This document shows positions 1 to 8,509 of a stretch of 64,000 nt of DNA, piece by piece. Source of the DNA: Ascidiaceihabitans sp034111945 (GTDB lineage: Bacteria; Pseudomonadota; Alphaproteobacteria; Rhodobacterales; Rhodobacteraceae); the NCBI GenBank assembly GCA_047626725.1, contig JBLHSG010000011.1, positions 56,114 to 120,113 on the forward strand. The letters run 5' to 3'. The position numbers were made by a program, and so were the translations under genes. Every line of letters begins with the position of its first letter. The first letter of the stretch is position 1. The notes under the pieces were generated by a model that saw nothing but the letters and a program-made list of their open reading frames with translations, ran no database searches and was not told where the DNA came from.

Positions 1-579
1 GAAAACCGCGCCGTGTTGCAAGAACGCGGTGGGCCAGGGGGCGACGGGACCTACGCATTGGCCGTCGATGACGGACGGATCGTGACCTGCGCGGGCATGG
101 AATCTTCCGTGGATTTGACCCTGGGTTTGGTTGGCAATCACATGTCAGCCGCGGGTGTAATGACAACGGCCGACATCCTGTTGCACGAAAAAATCAGAGA
201 CTCCAAAACCCTGCAACCCTTTGGCGGCAAGCGGCTGACGATGACAGGCGACAAGGAATTGGATCAGTGTATCGAACTGATGCAAACCCATATGGAAGAC
301 CCGCTGCCGATCTCAGATTTGGTCATTCAGGTCGGCATTTCATCGCGGTCGCTTGAGCGCCGGTTTCATCGCCATCTTAACACAACACCCAATACATATT
401 ATCGCGAATTGCGCTTGAATTGGGCGAATAATCTGCTGCTCAACACCACGTTGACTGTGCGCGAAATCGGGATGGCTTGCGGTTTCCCCAATGGATTTTC
501 CAGCCTCTATCGCAGCTTTTTTGGGGTGACACCGACAGCGATCCGGCAAAAGAAACGCTCGGTAAATCGCAGAGTTTAA
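1..579 (+). CDS. GlxA-type transcriptional regulator, C-terminal part (cut by window edge)
   Basis: The frame is open from base 1, so the N-terminal part lies outside the window. The first 60 or so residues look like the end of a DJ-1/PfpI (class I glutamine-amidotransferase-like) domain, with the motif VDLTLGLV. The last 100 residues are an AraC-type double helix-turn-helix (SRSLERRFHRHLNTTP, then REIGMACGFPNGFSSLYRSF). This domain order is that of the GlxA/CdhR/GbdR regulators, which often control glycine-betaine, carnitine or amino-acid catabolism. The dimethylglycine-dehydrogenase-like gene 107 bases downstream on the same strand makes a role in methylamine or betaine catabolism reasonable, but that is inference. 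The effector cannot be told. Confidence 0.85.
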   Translation, partial: ENRAVLQERGGPGGDGTYALAVDDGRIVTCAGMESSVDLTLGLVGNHMSAAGVMTTADILLHEKIRDSKTLQPFGGKRLTMTGDKELDQCIELMQTHMEDPLPISDLVIQVGISSRSLERRFHRHLNTTPNTYYRELRLNWANNLLLNTTLTVREIGMACGFPNGFSSLYRSFFGVTPTAIRQKKRSVNRRV

Positions 580-686
580 CGACTGCGACAAATATCTGAA
601 AAACGCCAACTTTGACGCTTTTGAATAGGCGGGGCGCTGACATCTATGGCACACGCGAAATAACTCATGTCATAAGGTTTCTGCTC

Positions 687-3134
687 ATGTCCGATCTTCC
701 TGAAAAAGCCCGCGTTGTCATTATTGGTGGTGGCGTGATTGGCTGTTCCGTGGCCTATCATTTGGCGAAATTGGGCTGGAAAGACGTTGTTTTACTGGAA
801 CGAAAACAGCTGACATCTGGCACCACGTGGCACGCCGCTGGATTGATTGCACAGTTACGCGCGACGGCAAACATGACAAAACTGGCCAAATATAGTCAGG
901 AATTGTACGGCACGCTCGAGGCCGAAACAGGTGTTGCGACGGGCTTTAAGCGCTGTGGTTCGATCACCGTTGCCCTGACCGAAGAACGCCGCGAAGAGAT
1001 TTATCGCCAAGCTGGAATGGCCCGTGCCTTTGGTGTCGAAGTCGAGGAAATCAGCAACGAACGGGTCAAAGAATTGTACCCGCACATCAATCTGGACGGG
1101 ATCAAAGGTGCCGTGCATTTGCCGTTGGATGGCCAAGGTGATCCGGCCAATATCGCGCTGGCATTGGCCAAAGGCGCGCGTCAAAATGGCGCGCTGATCA
1201 AGGAACGCGTCAAGGTCACCGACATCACCAAAAACGGGCGCACGGTTACCGGTGTTAATTGGACGGATGCGGACGGCAACACGGGTCACATCGCTGCCGA
1301 TATGGTCGTGAACTGTGGCGGTATGTGGGGCCACGAGGTCGGGCGCATGGCTGGCGTGAACGTGCCGCTGCAAGCTTGTGAACACTTTTACATCGTGACC
1401 GAAAGCATCGAAGGGCTAAAGCAATTGCCTGTCCTGCGCGTGCCCGATGAATACGCCTATTACAAAGAAGACGCGGGCAAAATGCTGCTGGGTGCATTCG
1501 AACCAAATGCGAAACCATGGGCCGTTGATGGCATCCCTGAAGGGTTCGAATTTGATCAGCTTCAAGAAGATTTTGATCACTTTGAACCGATCTTGGAAAT
1601 GGCTGTTGATCGCATGCCGATGTTGGCCGAGGCGGGTATTCACACGTTTTTCAACGGCCCTGAATCGTTCACGCCGGATGATGCCTATCACCTTGGCCTT
1701 GCGCCAGAGATGGATAATTTCTGGGTTGCCGCCGGGTTCAATTCGATCGGTATTCAATCGGCTGGCGGGGCTGGAATGGCACTGGCCGCATGGATGGATA
1801 CGGGCGAAAAACCGTTTGATCTGGGTGACGTAGACATCAGTCGTATGCAGCCGTTTCAAGGCAACAAACGCTATCTTGAGGAACGGTCAAAAGAAACATT
1901 GGGCCTGCTTTATGCCGACCATTTCCCGTTCCGCCAAAAAGATACAGCGCGCGGTGTGCGCCGAACGCCATTCCATAACCAGTTGCTAGAACGCGGCGCT
2001 GTGATGGGCGAATTGGCAGGCTGGGAACGCGCCAATTGGTTCGCGCGCGAGGCTCAAGACGCCAAGTATGAATACAGCTGGTCACGCCAAAACTTCTTTG
2101 ACAACGTGCGCGAGGAACACATGTCCGTGCGCCAAAATGTCGGCATGTACGACATGTCATCGTTCGGCAAAATTCGGGTCGAAGGACGCGATGCTATGGC
2201 GTTCATGAACTACGTGGGTGGCGGCGATTACGATGTGCCTGTTGGCAAAATTGTCTACACTCAATTCTTGAATTCCAAGGCCGGGATAGAGGCGGACGTC
2301 ACTGTCACCCGCATCGAAGAAAACTGCTATTTGGTCGTAACACCGGCCGCCACGCGCCTTGCCGATCAAACGTGGATGCGTCGCAATCAGGGCAATTTCA
2401 ACGTGGTCATCACCGATGTAACAGCAGGCGAAGGCGTGTTGGCGATCATGGGCCCACGGTCGCGCGAATTGTTGCAAGCAGTGTCGCCAAATGATTTTAC
2501 CAACGACGTTAATCCGTTTGGAACAGCCCAAGAGATCGAGATCGGCATGGGCCTCGCTCGCGTCCACCGCGTGACGTATGTGGGCGAATTGGGCTGGGAA
2601 ATTTATGTGAGCTCCGACATGTGCGGCCATGTATTCGAAACACTGGCCGAGGCCGGATTTGATTTCGGAATGCGCCTATGCGGCATGCACATGATGGACA
2701 CGTGCCGCATGGAAAAAGGCTTTCGCCACTTTGGCCATGACATCACGTCAGAGGATCACGTTTTAGAAGCCGGCCTTGGTTTTGCCGTCAAAACTGACAA
2801 GCCTGATTTCATTGGCCGTGATGCAGTTTTGCGCAAACGCGAAACCGGTTTGGAACAGCGCCTTGTTCAGTTCAAGCTGACCGATCCGGAGCCGCTTTTG
2901 TATCACAACGAACCCATTTTGCGGAACGGTGAATACGTCGGATACCTGTCGTCGGGTGGGTACGGGCATCACGTTGGTGCGGCGATGGGCATGGGTTATG
3001 TACCGTGCAAGGGCGAAACCGTAGCAGAGCTGTTGGACAGCACATTCGAGATTGATGTGATGGGCACCAAAGTCAAAGCCGAGGCGCAGCTAAAGCCGTT
3101 TTACGATCCAAAATCCGAACGCGTCAAAGTCTAA
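687..3134 (+). CDS. FAD-dependent oxidoreductase fused to GcvT (dimethylglycine/sarcosine dehydrogenase-like)
   Basis: An 815-residue protein of the dimethylglycine dehydrogenase/sarcosine dehydrogenase family. It should oxidise an N-methyl amine with FAD and pass the one-carbon unit to tetrahydrofolate on its C-terminal domain. Residues 14–19 are the GGGVIG dinucleotide motif, and TTWHAAGL (His49) matches the site where family members attach FAD covalently. Residues about 1–390 are the DAO domain, followed by an FAO_M linker, a GCV_T folate-binding domain (about 430–700) and GCV_T_C to the end. The frame stays open back to 612, but the ATG at 687 has AAGG about 10 bases upstream and gives the usual family length. 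The exact substrate is not resolved, because Rhodobacteraceae carry many paralogues. The regulator fragment upstream may control it. Confidence 0.9.
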   Translation: MSDLPEKARVVIIGGGVIGCSVAYHLAKLGWKDVVLLERKQLTSGTTWHAAGLIAQLRATANMTKLAKYSQELYGTLEAETGVATGFKRCGSITVALTEERREEIYRQAGMARAFGVEVEEISNERVKELYPHINLDGIKGAVHLPLDGQGDPANIALALAKGARQNGALIKERVKVTDITKNGRTVTGVNWTDADGNTGHIAADMVVNCGGMWGHEVGRMAGVNVPLQACEHFYIVTESIEGLKQLPVLRVPDEYAYYKEDAGKMLLGAFEPNAKPWAVDGIPEGFEFDQLQEDFDHFEPILEMAVDRMPMLAEAGIHTFFNGPESFTPDDAYHLGLAPEMDNFWVAAGFNSIGIQSAGGAGMALAAWMDTGEKPFDLGDVDISRMQPFQGNKRYLEERSKETLGLLYADHFPFRQKDTARGVRRTPFHNQLLERGAVMGELAGWERANWFAREAQDAKYEYSWSRQNFFDNVREEHMSVRQNVGMYDMSSFGKIRVEGRDAMAFMNYVGGGDYDVPVGKIVYTQFLNSKAGIEADVTVTRIEENCYLVVTPAATRLADQTWMRRNQGNFNVVITDVTAGEGVLAIMGPRSRELLQAVSPNDFTNDVNPFGTAQEIEIGMGLARVHRVTYVGELGWEIYVSSDMCGHVFETLAEAGFDFGMRLCGMHMMDTCRMEKGFRHFGHDITSEDHVLEAGLGFAVKTDKPDFIGRDAVLRKRETGLEQRLVQFKLTDPEPLLYHNEPILRNGEYVGYLSSGGYGHHVGAAMGMGYVPCKGETVAELLDSTFEIDVMGTKVKAEAQLKPFYDPKSERVKV

Positions 3135-3141
3135 ACTCTGT

Positions 3142-3173
3142 CCCTGCCAGGCTGGTTTATCCGTCTGGCAGGG
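3142..3173 (+). terminator. 9-bp hairpin after the dehydrogenase gene, no T-tract
   Basis: Bases 3142–3150 and 3165–3173 are a perfect 9-base inverted repeat around a 14-base loop, starting 8 bases after the stop codon at 3134. No T-run follows, so it is not a textbook intrinsic terminator. It could be a mRNA 3'-end stabiliser or a Rho-assisted stop. Confidence 0.5.
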
Positions 3174-3258
3174 GGCGTTGATCCCTTTGTGAAACCACAG
3201 TGATGGACATCGCGCACAAGACTGTTAGGCATGGGCCAACGTCACATCTGGTGGTCCT

Positions 3259-4164
3259 ATGTCCAAAACTCCTTCCCCTCAATCTGGTGATACTCTGTCC
3301 GGCTTTGGCTTTGCGATGGGGGCGTATTTGTTGTGGGGGTTCCTGCCGCTTTACATGAAATTACTCCAGCACATGCCGCCTGCCGAAGTCGTTGCGCACC
3401 GTGTGATTTGGTCTGTGCCGCTTGCTGGTTTGTTGTTGATTGCACTGCGTCGCACCAGTGATTTGGGCGCTGCTTTGCGCAATCCGCGCACGCTGGCGAT
3501 GGGGTGTTTGACGGCGGCGCTGATCACGATCAACTGGGGTATTTATGTCTGGGCAATCGCTGTGGATCGCGCGCTTGATGCGGCTTTGGGATATTATATA
3601 AATCCGCTGTTTAGTGTCGCATTGGGCGCGCTGGTTCTTGGCGAAAAACTAACACGGGCGCAGTTGGTTGCAATAGCATTGGCGGCAGCTGCGGTTGCGA
3701 TTTTGACCATCTCGAATGGGTCGGTTCCGTGGGTTTCTATCGGACTAACCGTGTCTTGGGGCCTGTACGCATTGTGCAAAAAACAGCTGCCAATTGGCCC
3801 GAACCAAGGGTTCCTCCTAGAGGTATTGATCCTGTTGATCCCGGCATTGGCCTATGTCGGATACCTGGCCAGCACTGGCGGTTCGCATTTCACATTCACG
3901 GCGACGCGCGACACATGGTTGTTGATGGGCTGTGGCGTGGTTACGGCAATTCCGCTGATCCTATACGCAAACGGGGCCAAGGGACTGCGCCTGACGACAA
4001 TCGCAATCATGCAGTACATCGCGCCTACGATGATTTTTCTGGTCGCGGTATTTGTGTTTGGCGAAACCTTTGGTCAGGCGCGTATGATCGCGTTCCCAAT
4101 GATTTGGGGCGCGCTGGTCATCTATTCGGTGTCGATGTTTCGCCAGATGCGCAAAGGCGAATGA
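3259..4164 (+). CDS. rarD: EamA-family permease RarD
   Basis: A 301-residue inner-membrane protein of the drug/metabolite transporter superfamily, RarD branch. The N-terminus (GFAMGAYLLWGFLPLYMKLL, then AEVVAHRVIWSVP) is the typical RarD opening, and about ten hydrophobic segments follow in two EamA repeats. The substrate of RarD proteins is not established; the name comes from a chloramphenicol-sensitivity locus. It stands alone, 124 bases after the dehydrogenase and convergent with the NTF2-like gene. Its stop codon sits inside a 20-base palindrome. Confidence 0.88.
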   Translation: MSKTPSPQSGDTLSGFGFAMGAYLLWGFLPLYMKLLQHMPPAEVVAHRVIWSVPLAGLLLIALRRTSDLGAALRNPRTLAMGCLTAALITINWGIYVWAIAVDRALDAALGYYINPLFSVALGALVLGEKLTRAQLVAIALAAAAVAILTISNGSVPWVSIGLTVSWGLYALCKKQLPIGPNQGFLLEVLILLIPALAYVGYLASTGGSHFTFTATRDTWLLMGCGVVTAIPLILYANGAKGLRLTTIAIMQYIAPTMIFLVAVFVFGETFGQARMIAFPMIWGALVIYSVSMFRQMRKGE

Positions 4165-4177
4165 CCTAGGTCATTCG
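4158..4177. repeat. Perfect 20-base palindrome at a convergent gene junction
   Basis: All 20 bases are self-complementary with no loop (centre CCTAGG at 4165–4170). It contains the rarD stop codon (4162–4164) and ends 2 bases before the stop codon of the minus-strand NTF2-like gene (4179). It may work as a two-way transcript end or a protein-binding site. No T-tract is present on either side. Confidence 0.7.
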
Positions 4178-4178
4178 T

Positions 4179-4589
4179 TCAGCTCATCGCGTCACGGAAT
4201 TTTAAAAACCGAGGGTCCGTTTTGACGCGGGCATTCATTGCCTCGCGCAGCGCACCAATGGTTTTGTGCGGGCGCATGACCACTTCGAATTCTTGCATCA
4301 GCCCGTCATCATTTAGCGTGATCAAATCAACACCAACACAATCGAGCCCTTCAATGGTGCACTGAAATTCTAGCGCCCAATCGTTTCCCGTGCCCATCAC
4401 GCGGCGGTATTTGAAATCTTGGAACACCTCGTTGACGTGGCCCAGTACGGCGGCTACGGCTTCGCGCCCATTCCACGTGGCCCAATAGGTTGGCGGCATG
4501 AATTTCACGTCTTCGGCCATCAACGCGGGAACGCTGTCGTGATCGTTGGCCAGAACTGAATCGTGAAATTTTTGAATGGTCGGATGCAT
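4179..4589 (-). CDS. NTF2-like (SnoaL-type) small protein
   Basis: A 136-residue protein with the pattern of the nuclear-transport-factor-2-like fold: an N-terminal helix with HDSVLANDHDSVPALMAED, then WNGREAVAAVLGHV and a C-terminal sheet containing DLITLNDDGLMQEFEVVMRP. Such proteins are small cone-shaped hydrolases, isomerases or ligand binders. Nothing here fixes the activity. It is a single gene converging on rarD, and the next gene on the other side starts divergently at 4666. Confidence 0.7.
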   Translation of the reverse strand: MHPTIQKFHDSVLANDHDSVPALMAEDVKFMPPTYWATWNGREAVAAVLGHVNEVFQDFKYRRVMGTGNDWALEFQCTIEGLDCVGVDLITLNDDGLMQEFEVVMRPHKTIGALREAMNARVKTDPRFLKFRDAMS

Positions 4590-4665
4590 GTGTGTTCTCC
4601 TGAATTGGCATCAGCTTGGCACGCCATGGGTTGAAATCCAAACCCACATTTGAGATGTGCGCAGG

Positions 4666-5313
4666 ATGGACGCAACGTATTCCCCCCCGACCGACCCGCT
4701 GGTGATCTTACACGAGGACGCAGATGTGGTGGTGGTCGACAAGCCCGCCGGCCTTTTGTCTGTGCCGGGGCGCGGTGAACATTTGGCTGATTGCCTGATC
4801 ACGCGATTGCAGATCGGCTTTCCCCAAGCATTGCTGGTGCACCGTCTGGATCGCGATACATCTGGCGTGATGGTTTTTGGACTGACGCCGCACGCGCAAC
4901 GTCACCTGGCCAAACAATTCCAAGACCGGCTTACTAAAAAAGCCTACGTCGCACAGGTGCACGGCGTGCCTGAGGAAAAGACCGGGACGGTTGATTTGCC
5001 GTTGATCGTGGATTGGCCCAATCGTCCGCTGCAAATGGTGTGTCATGAGACGGGCAAAGCATCGGTTACGGATTGGCGCGTCGTAAAGGTGCAAGGCGAT
5101 TACGCCCGCCTGCGTCTGACGCCAAAAACGGGGCGCACGCATCAGCTGCGGGTCCACATGCAAGCGATCGGGCATCCAATTGTCGGCGATCCGTTTTACA
5201 GCGGACCTGACTGGAATGACCACCCGCGCATGATGCTGCATGCCGAGGAATTGCGGTTCAGGCATCCGCAAAACGGGCACTCCACACGGATGCGGGCGAA
5301 ACCACCGTTCTAG
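4666..5313 (+). CDS. RluA-family pseudouridine synthase
   Basis: A 215-residue RNA pseudouridine synthase of the RluA family, isomerising uridine in rRNA or tRNA. The catalytic motif HRLDRDTSGVMV is present with Asp62 as the nucleophile, preceded by VVVVDKPAGLLSVPGRG and followed by KTGRTHQLRVHM. There is no N-terminal S4 domain, so it resembles the short RluA-type enzymes rather than RluC or RluD. A GTG three codons upstream (4657) is an alternative start. The target uridine cannot be assigned. It converges on the fucosyltransferase gene with only 7 bases between stops, and both stop codons lie in the loop of a weak inverted repeat (5304–5309 with 5324–5329). Confidence 0.88.
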   Translation: MDATYSPPTDPLVILHEDADVVVVDKPAGLLSVPGRGEHLADCLITRLQIGFPQALLVHRLDRDTSGVMVFGLTPHAQRHLAKQFQDRLTKKAYVAQVHGVPEEKTGTVDLPLIVDWPNRPLQMVCHETGKASVTDWRVVKVQGDYARLRLTPKTGRTHQLRVHMQAIGHPIVGDPFYSGPDWNDHPRMMLHAEELRFRHPQNGHSTRMRAKPPF

Positions 5314-5320
5314 ATTGGCC

Positions 5321-6160
5321 TTAAACGGTCAACCAGCCGTTTGGCAGAATATCAGGGTTGTCCATCTTTGGGTCACTGAACCAGTTTGCAGGCCCCGCGA
5401 CGCGCTTGTCAGCGTTGGTGTTTAGCCACGCACCCCACCAGCTAAACGACGAATTCGCAAGGACGTTGTGCTGGCACAGGCTCATCAATCGCAGGTCTTC
5501 GTAATCCGTGTCAGGGCCGTTAAAATCAACGACGACTTTTTTGTACGGCAATGGCAAATTGGCTTTGGCCCAGTCCGGATCATCCGAGAAAACATAGACA
5601 GTCGGATCTGCGTCCAGACCCTCAACAACCTTGGCCAAGGCCGCGTCATAATACGCCTGATCGCACAGGCCATGGGCACCGACAGTCAAGTAATCGCCGC
5701 GCCGCACATGCAATGAAACTGACGGGCCAGATGCAATGTTTGCCGCCATTTCAGCGTTCTGTTCGGACATTGGATGACGTGGGACAAATGCTGTGCGAAT
5801 GTCACCCTCGATATGTTTGAAATAGCGTTCGACCTGCCAGTAGCCGTGCAGATACGTGCCGTCTGGCAAACTCTCAAACGCCGGATTAAACCCCAATCCG
5901 CGTTCCCGATACATTTTTGGAGCTAGCCCAAGGCCACGCCAAGCCGCATAGGCCAATGGGCGTTCATGCTGCGCTGGTGGCAACCTGTCTGGAACGGTCA
6001 AATCCAGATCAAACACGCGGGTCAAAACGCCTTCGCCTTTGTGAATGGCGCGCCGGTCATCTAGCGCAAATTCAACGCCCAATCGCGCCGCCAATCCACG
6101 TGCGGCAGCGTATTGAAACATCTGGTTGCCAAGTCGGCCATGCAGTCGTGCGTATATCAT
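5321..6160 (-). CDS. Alpha-1,2-fucosyltransferase, GT11 family
   Basis: A 279-residue glycosyltransferase of family GT11, expected to move fucose from GDP-fucose to the 2-OH of a galactose-type acceptor on a surface glycan. The signature residues are visible: RLGNQMFQYA (9–18), HVRRGDY (151–157, the donor-binding arginines), FSDDPDW (190–196) and NSSFSWWGAWL (235–245). No signal peptide or membrane segment is seen, so it is likely cytosolic, acting on lipid-linked precursors. No other polysaccharide genes flank it except the GT25 gene 2.3 kb away, so it is a solitary decorating enzyme. Confidence 0.88.
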   Translation of the reverse strand: MIYARLHGRLGNQMFQYAAARGLAARLGVEFALDDRRAIHKGEGVLTRVFDLDLTVPDRLPPAQHERPLAYAAWRGLGLAPKMYRERGLGFNPAFESLPDGTYLHGYWQVERYFKHIEGDIRTAFVPRHPMSEQNAEMAANIASGPSVSLHVRRGDYLTVGAHGLCDQAYYDAALAKVVEGLDADPTVYVFSDDPDWAKANLPLPYKKVVVDFNGPDTDYEDLRLMSLCQHNVLANSSFSWWGAWLNTNADKRVAGPANWFSDPKMDNPDILPNGWLTV

Positions 6161-6247
6161 TTAAACCGTAAAAAGGCGCGCCGCTGGCACACCTTCTCCT
6201 TTGTTTTGGGTGGTAAGGGGGGCGTTTCGCCCACCCTTTGCGTCATA

Positions 6248-7687
6248 TTATTCGGCGGCCCAGCCGGACACTGCTTTGACCTCGAGGAAGTCTTCCAAGC
6301 CCCAAACGCCACCTTCGCGCCCGTTGCCTGACTGCTTCATGCCGCCAAACGGTGCGCCCGCTGCGCGTGATGTGCCGTTCATTTCGACCATGCCAGACCG
6401 CAGTTGCGTCGCCAAACGATTGGCCCGCGCGCTGTCTTGCGTTTGCACGTAGTTGGTCAAACCGTATGGCGTGTCGTTGGCGATTTCGACGGCTTCTTCT
6501 TCGGTGTCGAAAGGGATGATCGACAGTACCGGGCCAAAGATTTCTTCGCGTGCGATGGTCATCTGGTTGTTCACGTCAGCAAAAACTGTTGGGCGTACGT
6601 AGAACCCACGGTTCAGACCTTCGGGACGACCGGGGCCACCAGCGACCAATTTGGCGCCTTCTTCGATGCCTTTTTCGATCAGCGCCTGGATTTTATTCCA
6701 TTGCACTTCGTTCACGACGGGGCCGATGTGACGGCCTTCTTCTGACGCAGGGCCGACGGTGACGCTGGCTGCAACTGCGCCTGCTTCTTCAACCGCTTTG
6801 TCGTAGATGCCGCGCTGAACCAACATGCGAGACGGCGCGTTACACGACTGACCCGTGTTGTTCATCATGTGCAGCACGCCGCGTTTCACGGCCTTTTCGT
6901 CGGCGTCATCAAAGATAACGTTTGCGCCTTTGCCACCCAATTCCAGGTGCACACGTTTCAGCGTTTCAGCCGCGTTTTTAGAAATCGCGGTGCCTGCGCG
7001 GGTCGATCCGGTAAAGCTGACCATGTCCACATCTTTGTGACCTGTCAGGGTTGTACCGACGCCTGCGCCATCACCGTTTACCATGTTGAACACGCCAGCA
7101 GGGAAACCCGCCTCGTGCATCATTTCGGCAAAGATAACCGCGTTCAGCGGGCTTTCTTCGGACGGTTTCAGCACCATTGTGCAGCCTGCGATGGCGGCAG
7201 CGCCAACCTTCAGCGTCACTTGGTTCATCGGCCAGTTCCATGGCGTGATCAACGCGGCCACACCAATCGGTTCATAGATGATCCGGTCGTTTGGCGCGTG
7301 GTCACCCAATGGGCGATTAAATTCGAACCCTTTGGCAGCATTGATAAAGTTCTTGAGGTGGTACGATCCGGCACCAACCTGGCTAGAGCGGGACATCGAA
7401 ATAGGCGCGCCCATTTCCGTGCTCATCGCGGCGGCCATATCATCGGCGCGGGATTCGTAAATTTCGATCAGCTTTGAAACATATCCGATGCGTTCAGCAA
7501 CTGGTGTTGCCATCCATGCTGGAAATGCGGCTTTGGCAGCGGCGACAGCGGCGTTCGCGTCTGCTTCGGTGCCCATGGAAATCACAGCACATGGTTCTTC
7601 GGTTGAGGGGTCGATCACATGGTGATCCGCGCCGCCTTGGCTTTTGACCCATTGACCGTTGATGTAAAAATCACGTTTTTCCAACAT
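6248..7687 (-). CDS. NAD(P)-dependent aldehyde dehydrogenase
   Basis: A 479-residue aldehyde dehydrogenase converting an aldehyde to its acid. The catalytic pair is intact, with Cys282 in NNTGQSC and Glu249 in LELGGKGAN, as is the oxyanion Asn151 in ITPWNWP. The cofactor loop FTGSTRAG and the C-terminal IFGPVLSI are also present. The ATG at 7687 has AAGGAG 8 bases upstream; the frame stays open another 48 codons but those look non-coding. It is divergent from the peroxiredoxin gene with 155 bases between the starts. The aldehyde is unknown. Closest in appearance to the general family 3-hydroxypropionaldehyde/aliphatic dehydrogenases. Confidence 0.9.
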   Translation of the reverse strand: MLEKRDFYINGQWVKSQGGADHHVIDPSTEEPCAVISMGTEADANAAVAAAKAAFPAWMATPVAERIGYVSKLIEIYESRADDMAAAMSTEMGAPISMSRSSQVGAGSYHLKNFINAAKGFEFNRPLGDHAPNDRIIYEPIGVAALITPWNWPMNQVTLKVGAAAIAGCTMVLKPSEESPLNAVIFAEMMHEAGFPAGVFNMVNGDGAGVGTTLTGHKDVDMVSFTGSTRAGTAISKNAAETLKRVHLELGGKGANVIFDDADEKAVKRGVLHMMNNTGQSCNAPSRMLVQRGIYDKAVEEAGAVAASVTVGPASEEGRHIGPVVNEVQWNKIQALIEKGIEEGAKLVAGGPGRPEGLNRGFYVRPTVFADVNNQMTIAREEIFGPVLSIIPFDTEEEAVEIANDTPYGLTNYVQTQDSARANRLATQLRSGMVEMNGTSRAAGAPFGGMKQSGNGREGGVWGLEDFLEVKAVSGWAAE

Positions 7688-7842
7688 AGTAATTCTCCTT
7701 TTGGGGCATGGCACGGGGCCAATGTTTTGCGGCACTGTGGCACCACAATTGGGGCAGGGCAAGCAGGTGCATGTATCCATACAATACTTGCGTTTGGCAG
7801 CACGAACCCCACATAATCCATAATCAATCAAAGGAGAGACTC

Positions 7843-8496
7843 ATGGGTTTGCGCATCAACGACACTATCCCCGATCTGACCGTCGAAACGGATCACGGCA
7901 CACTTTCACTGCATGACTGGATCGGTGATTCATGGGCGATCCTGTTTTCGCACCCCAAGGATTTCACGCCAGTGTGCACTACCGAATTTGGCGCTGTTGC
8001 ACAGCTGGCAGATGAATGGGCTGCGCGCGGCACCAAGGTGATTGGCGTGTCTGTTGACGGCGTTGAGGACCACAAAAAGTGGAAAGGCGACATCGAGAAA
8101 GTTGCCGGCACGACTGCGGGTTTCCCGATCATCGCAGACACCGGGCTAGAGGTGTCCAAAGCATTCGACATGCTACCGTCCGAGGCGTATTTGCCCGACG
8201 GGCGCACGCCTGCTGACAGCGCCACGGTGCGGTCCGTGTTTATCATTGGGCCTGACAAACAGCTGAAATTGTCGATGACCTATCCAATGACGGTCGGGCG
8301 CAACTTTGCCGAAGTGCTGCGCGCCTTGGACGGTTTGCAAATGTCGACGGGCAACGGCGTGGCCACGCCTGCGAATTGGGTGCCCGGCGATGACGTGATT
8401 ATTCCGGCGACGCTGTCTGACGATGATGCAAAAGCCAAGTTCGGTGACTTTGAAAAAATCCTGCCCTACTTGCGCAAGACCAAAGCCCCGACTTAA
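7843..8496 (+). CDS. 1-Cys peroxiredoxin (Prx6 type)
   Basis: A 217-residue peroxiredoxin reducing H2O2 and organic hydroperoxides. The peroxidatic Cys45 sits in HPKDFTPVCTTE. There is no second cysteine, so it is of the 1-Cys Prx6 type and must be reduced by an outside thiol. The family's long C-terminal dimerisation region is complete. The ATG at 7843 follows AAAGGAGAG by 5 bases; the longer frame starting at 7708 overlaps the divergent gene's leader and is unlikely to be used. The divergent aldehyde dehydrogenase suggests shared stress control, but I could not identify an OxyR site. Confidence 0.92.
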   Translation: MGLRINDTIPDLTVETDHGTLSLHDWIGDSWAILFSHPKDFTPVCTTEFGAVAQLADEWAARGTKVIGVSVDGVEDHKKWKGDIEKVAGTTAGFPIIADTGLEVSKAFDMLPSEAYLPDGRTPADSATVRSVFIIGPDKQLKLSMTYPMTVGRNFAEVLRALDGLQMSTGNGVATPANWVPGDDVIIPATLSDDDAKAKFGDFEKILPYLRKTKAPT

Positions 8497-8509
8497 GCGT
8501 ATCGCTTAA
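8493..8509. terminator. 7-bp inverted repeat holding both stop codons of convergent genes
   Basis: Bases 8493–8499 and 8503–8509 pair perfectly around a 3-base loop. The peroxiredoxin stop (8494–8496) and the GT25 stop (8506–8508) are both inside the stem. No T-tract on either strand, so any stop activity is uncertain. Confidence 0.45.

Noticed and set aside
6161..6247. G/C-rich inverted sequence downstream of the aldehyde dehydrogenase as terminator
   Set aside because: The stem is short (five pairs with a mismatch) and no T-tract follows on the minus strand.
7708..7842. Longer N-terminus for the peroxiredoxin
   Set aside because: Runs through the divergent intergenic region; the ATG at 7843 has a strong ribosome-binding site and fits family length.
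7688..7842. OxyR-like site between the aldehyde dehydrogenase and peroxiredoxin genes
   Set aside because: No four-part ATAG pattern at the right spacing could be seen.
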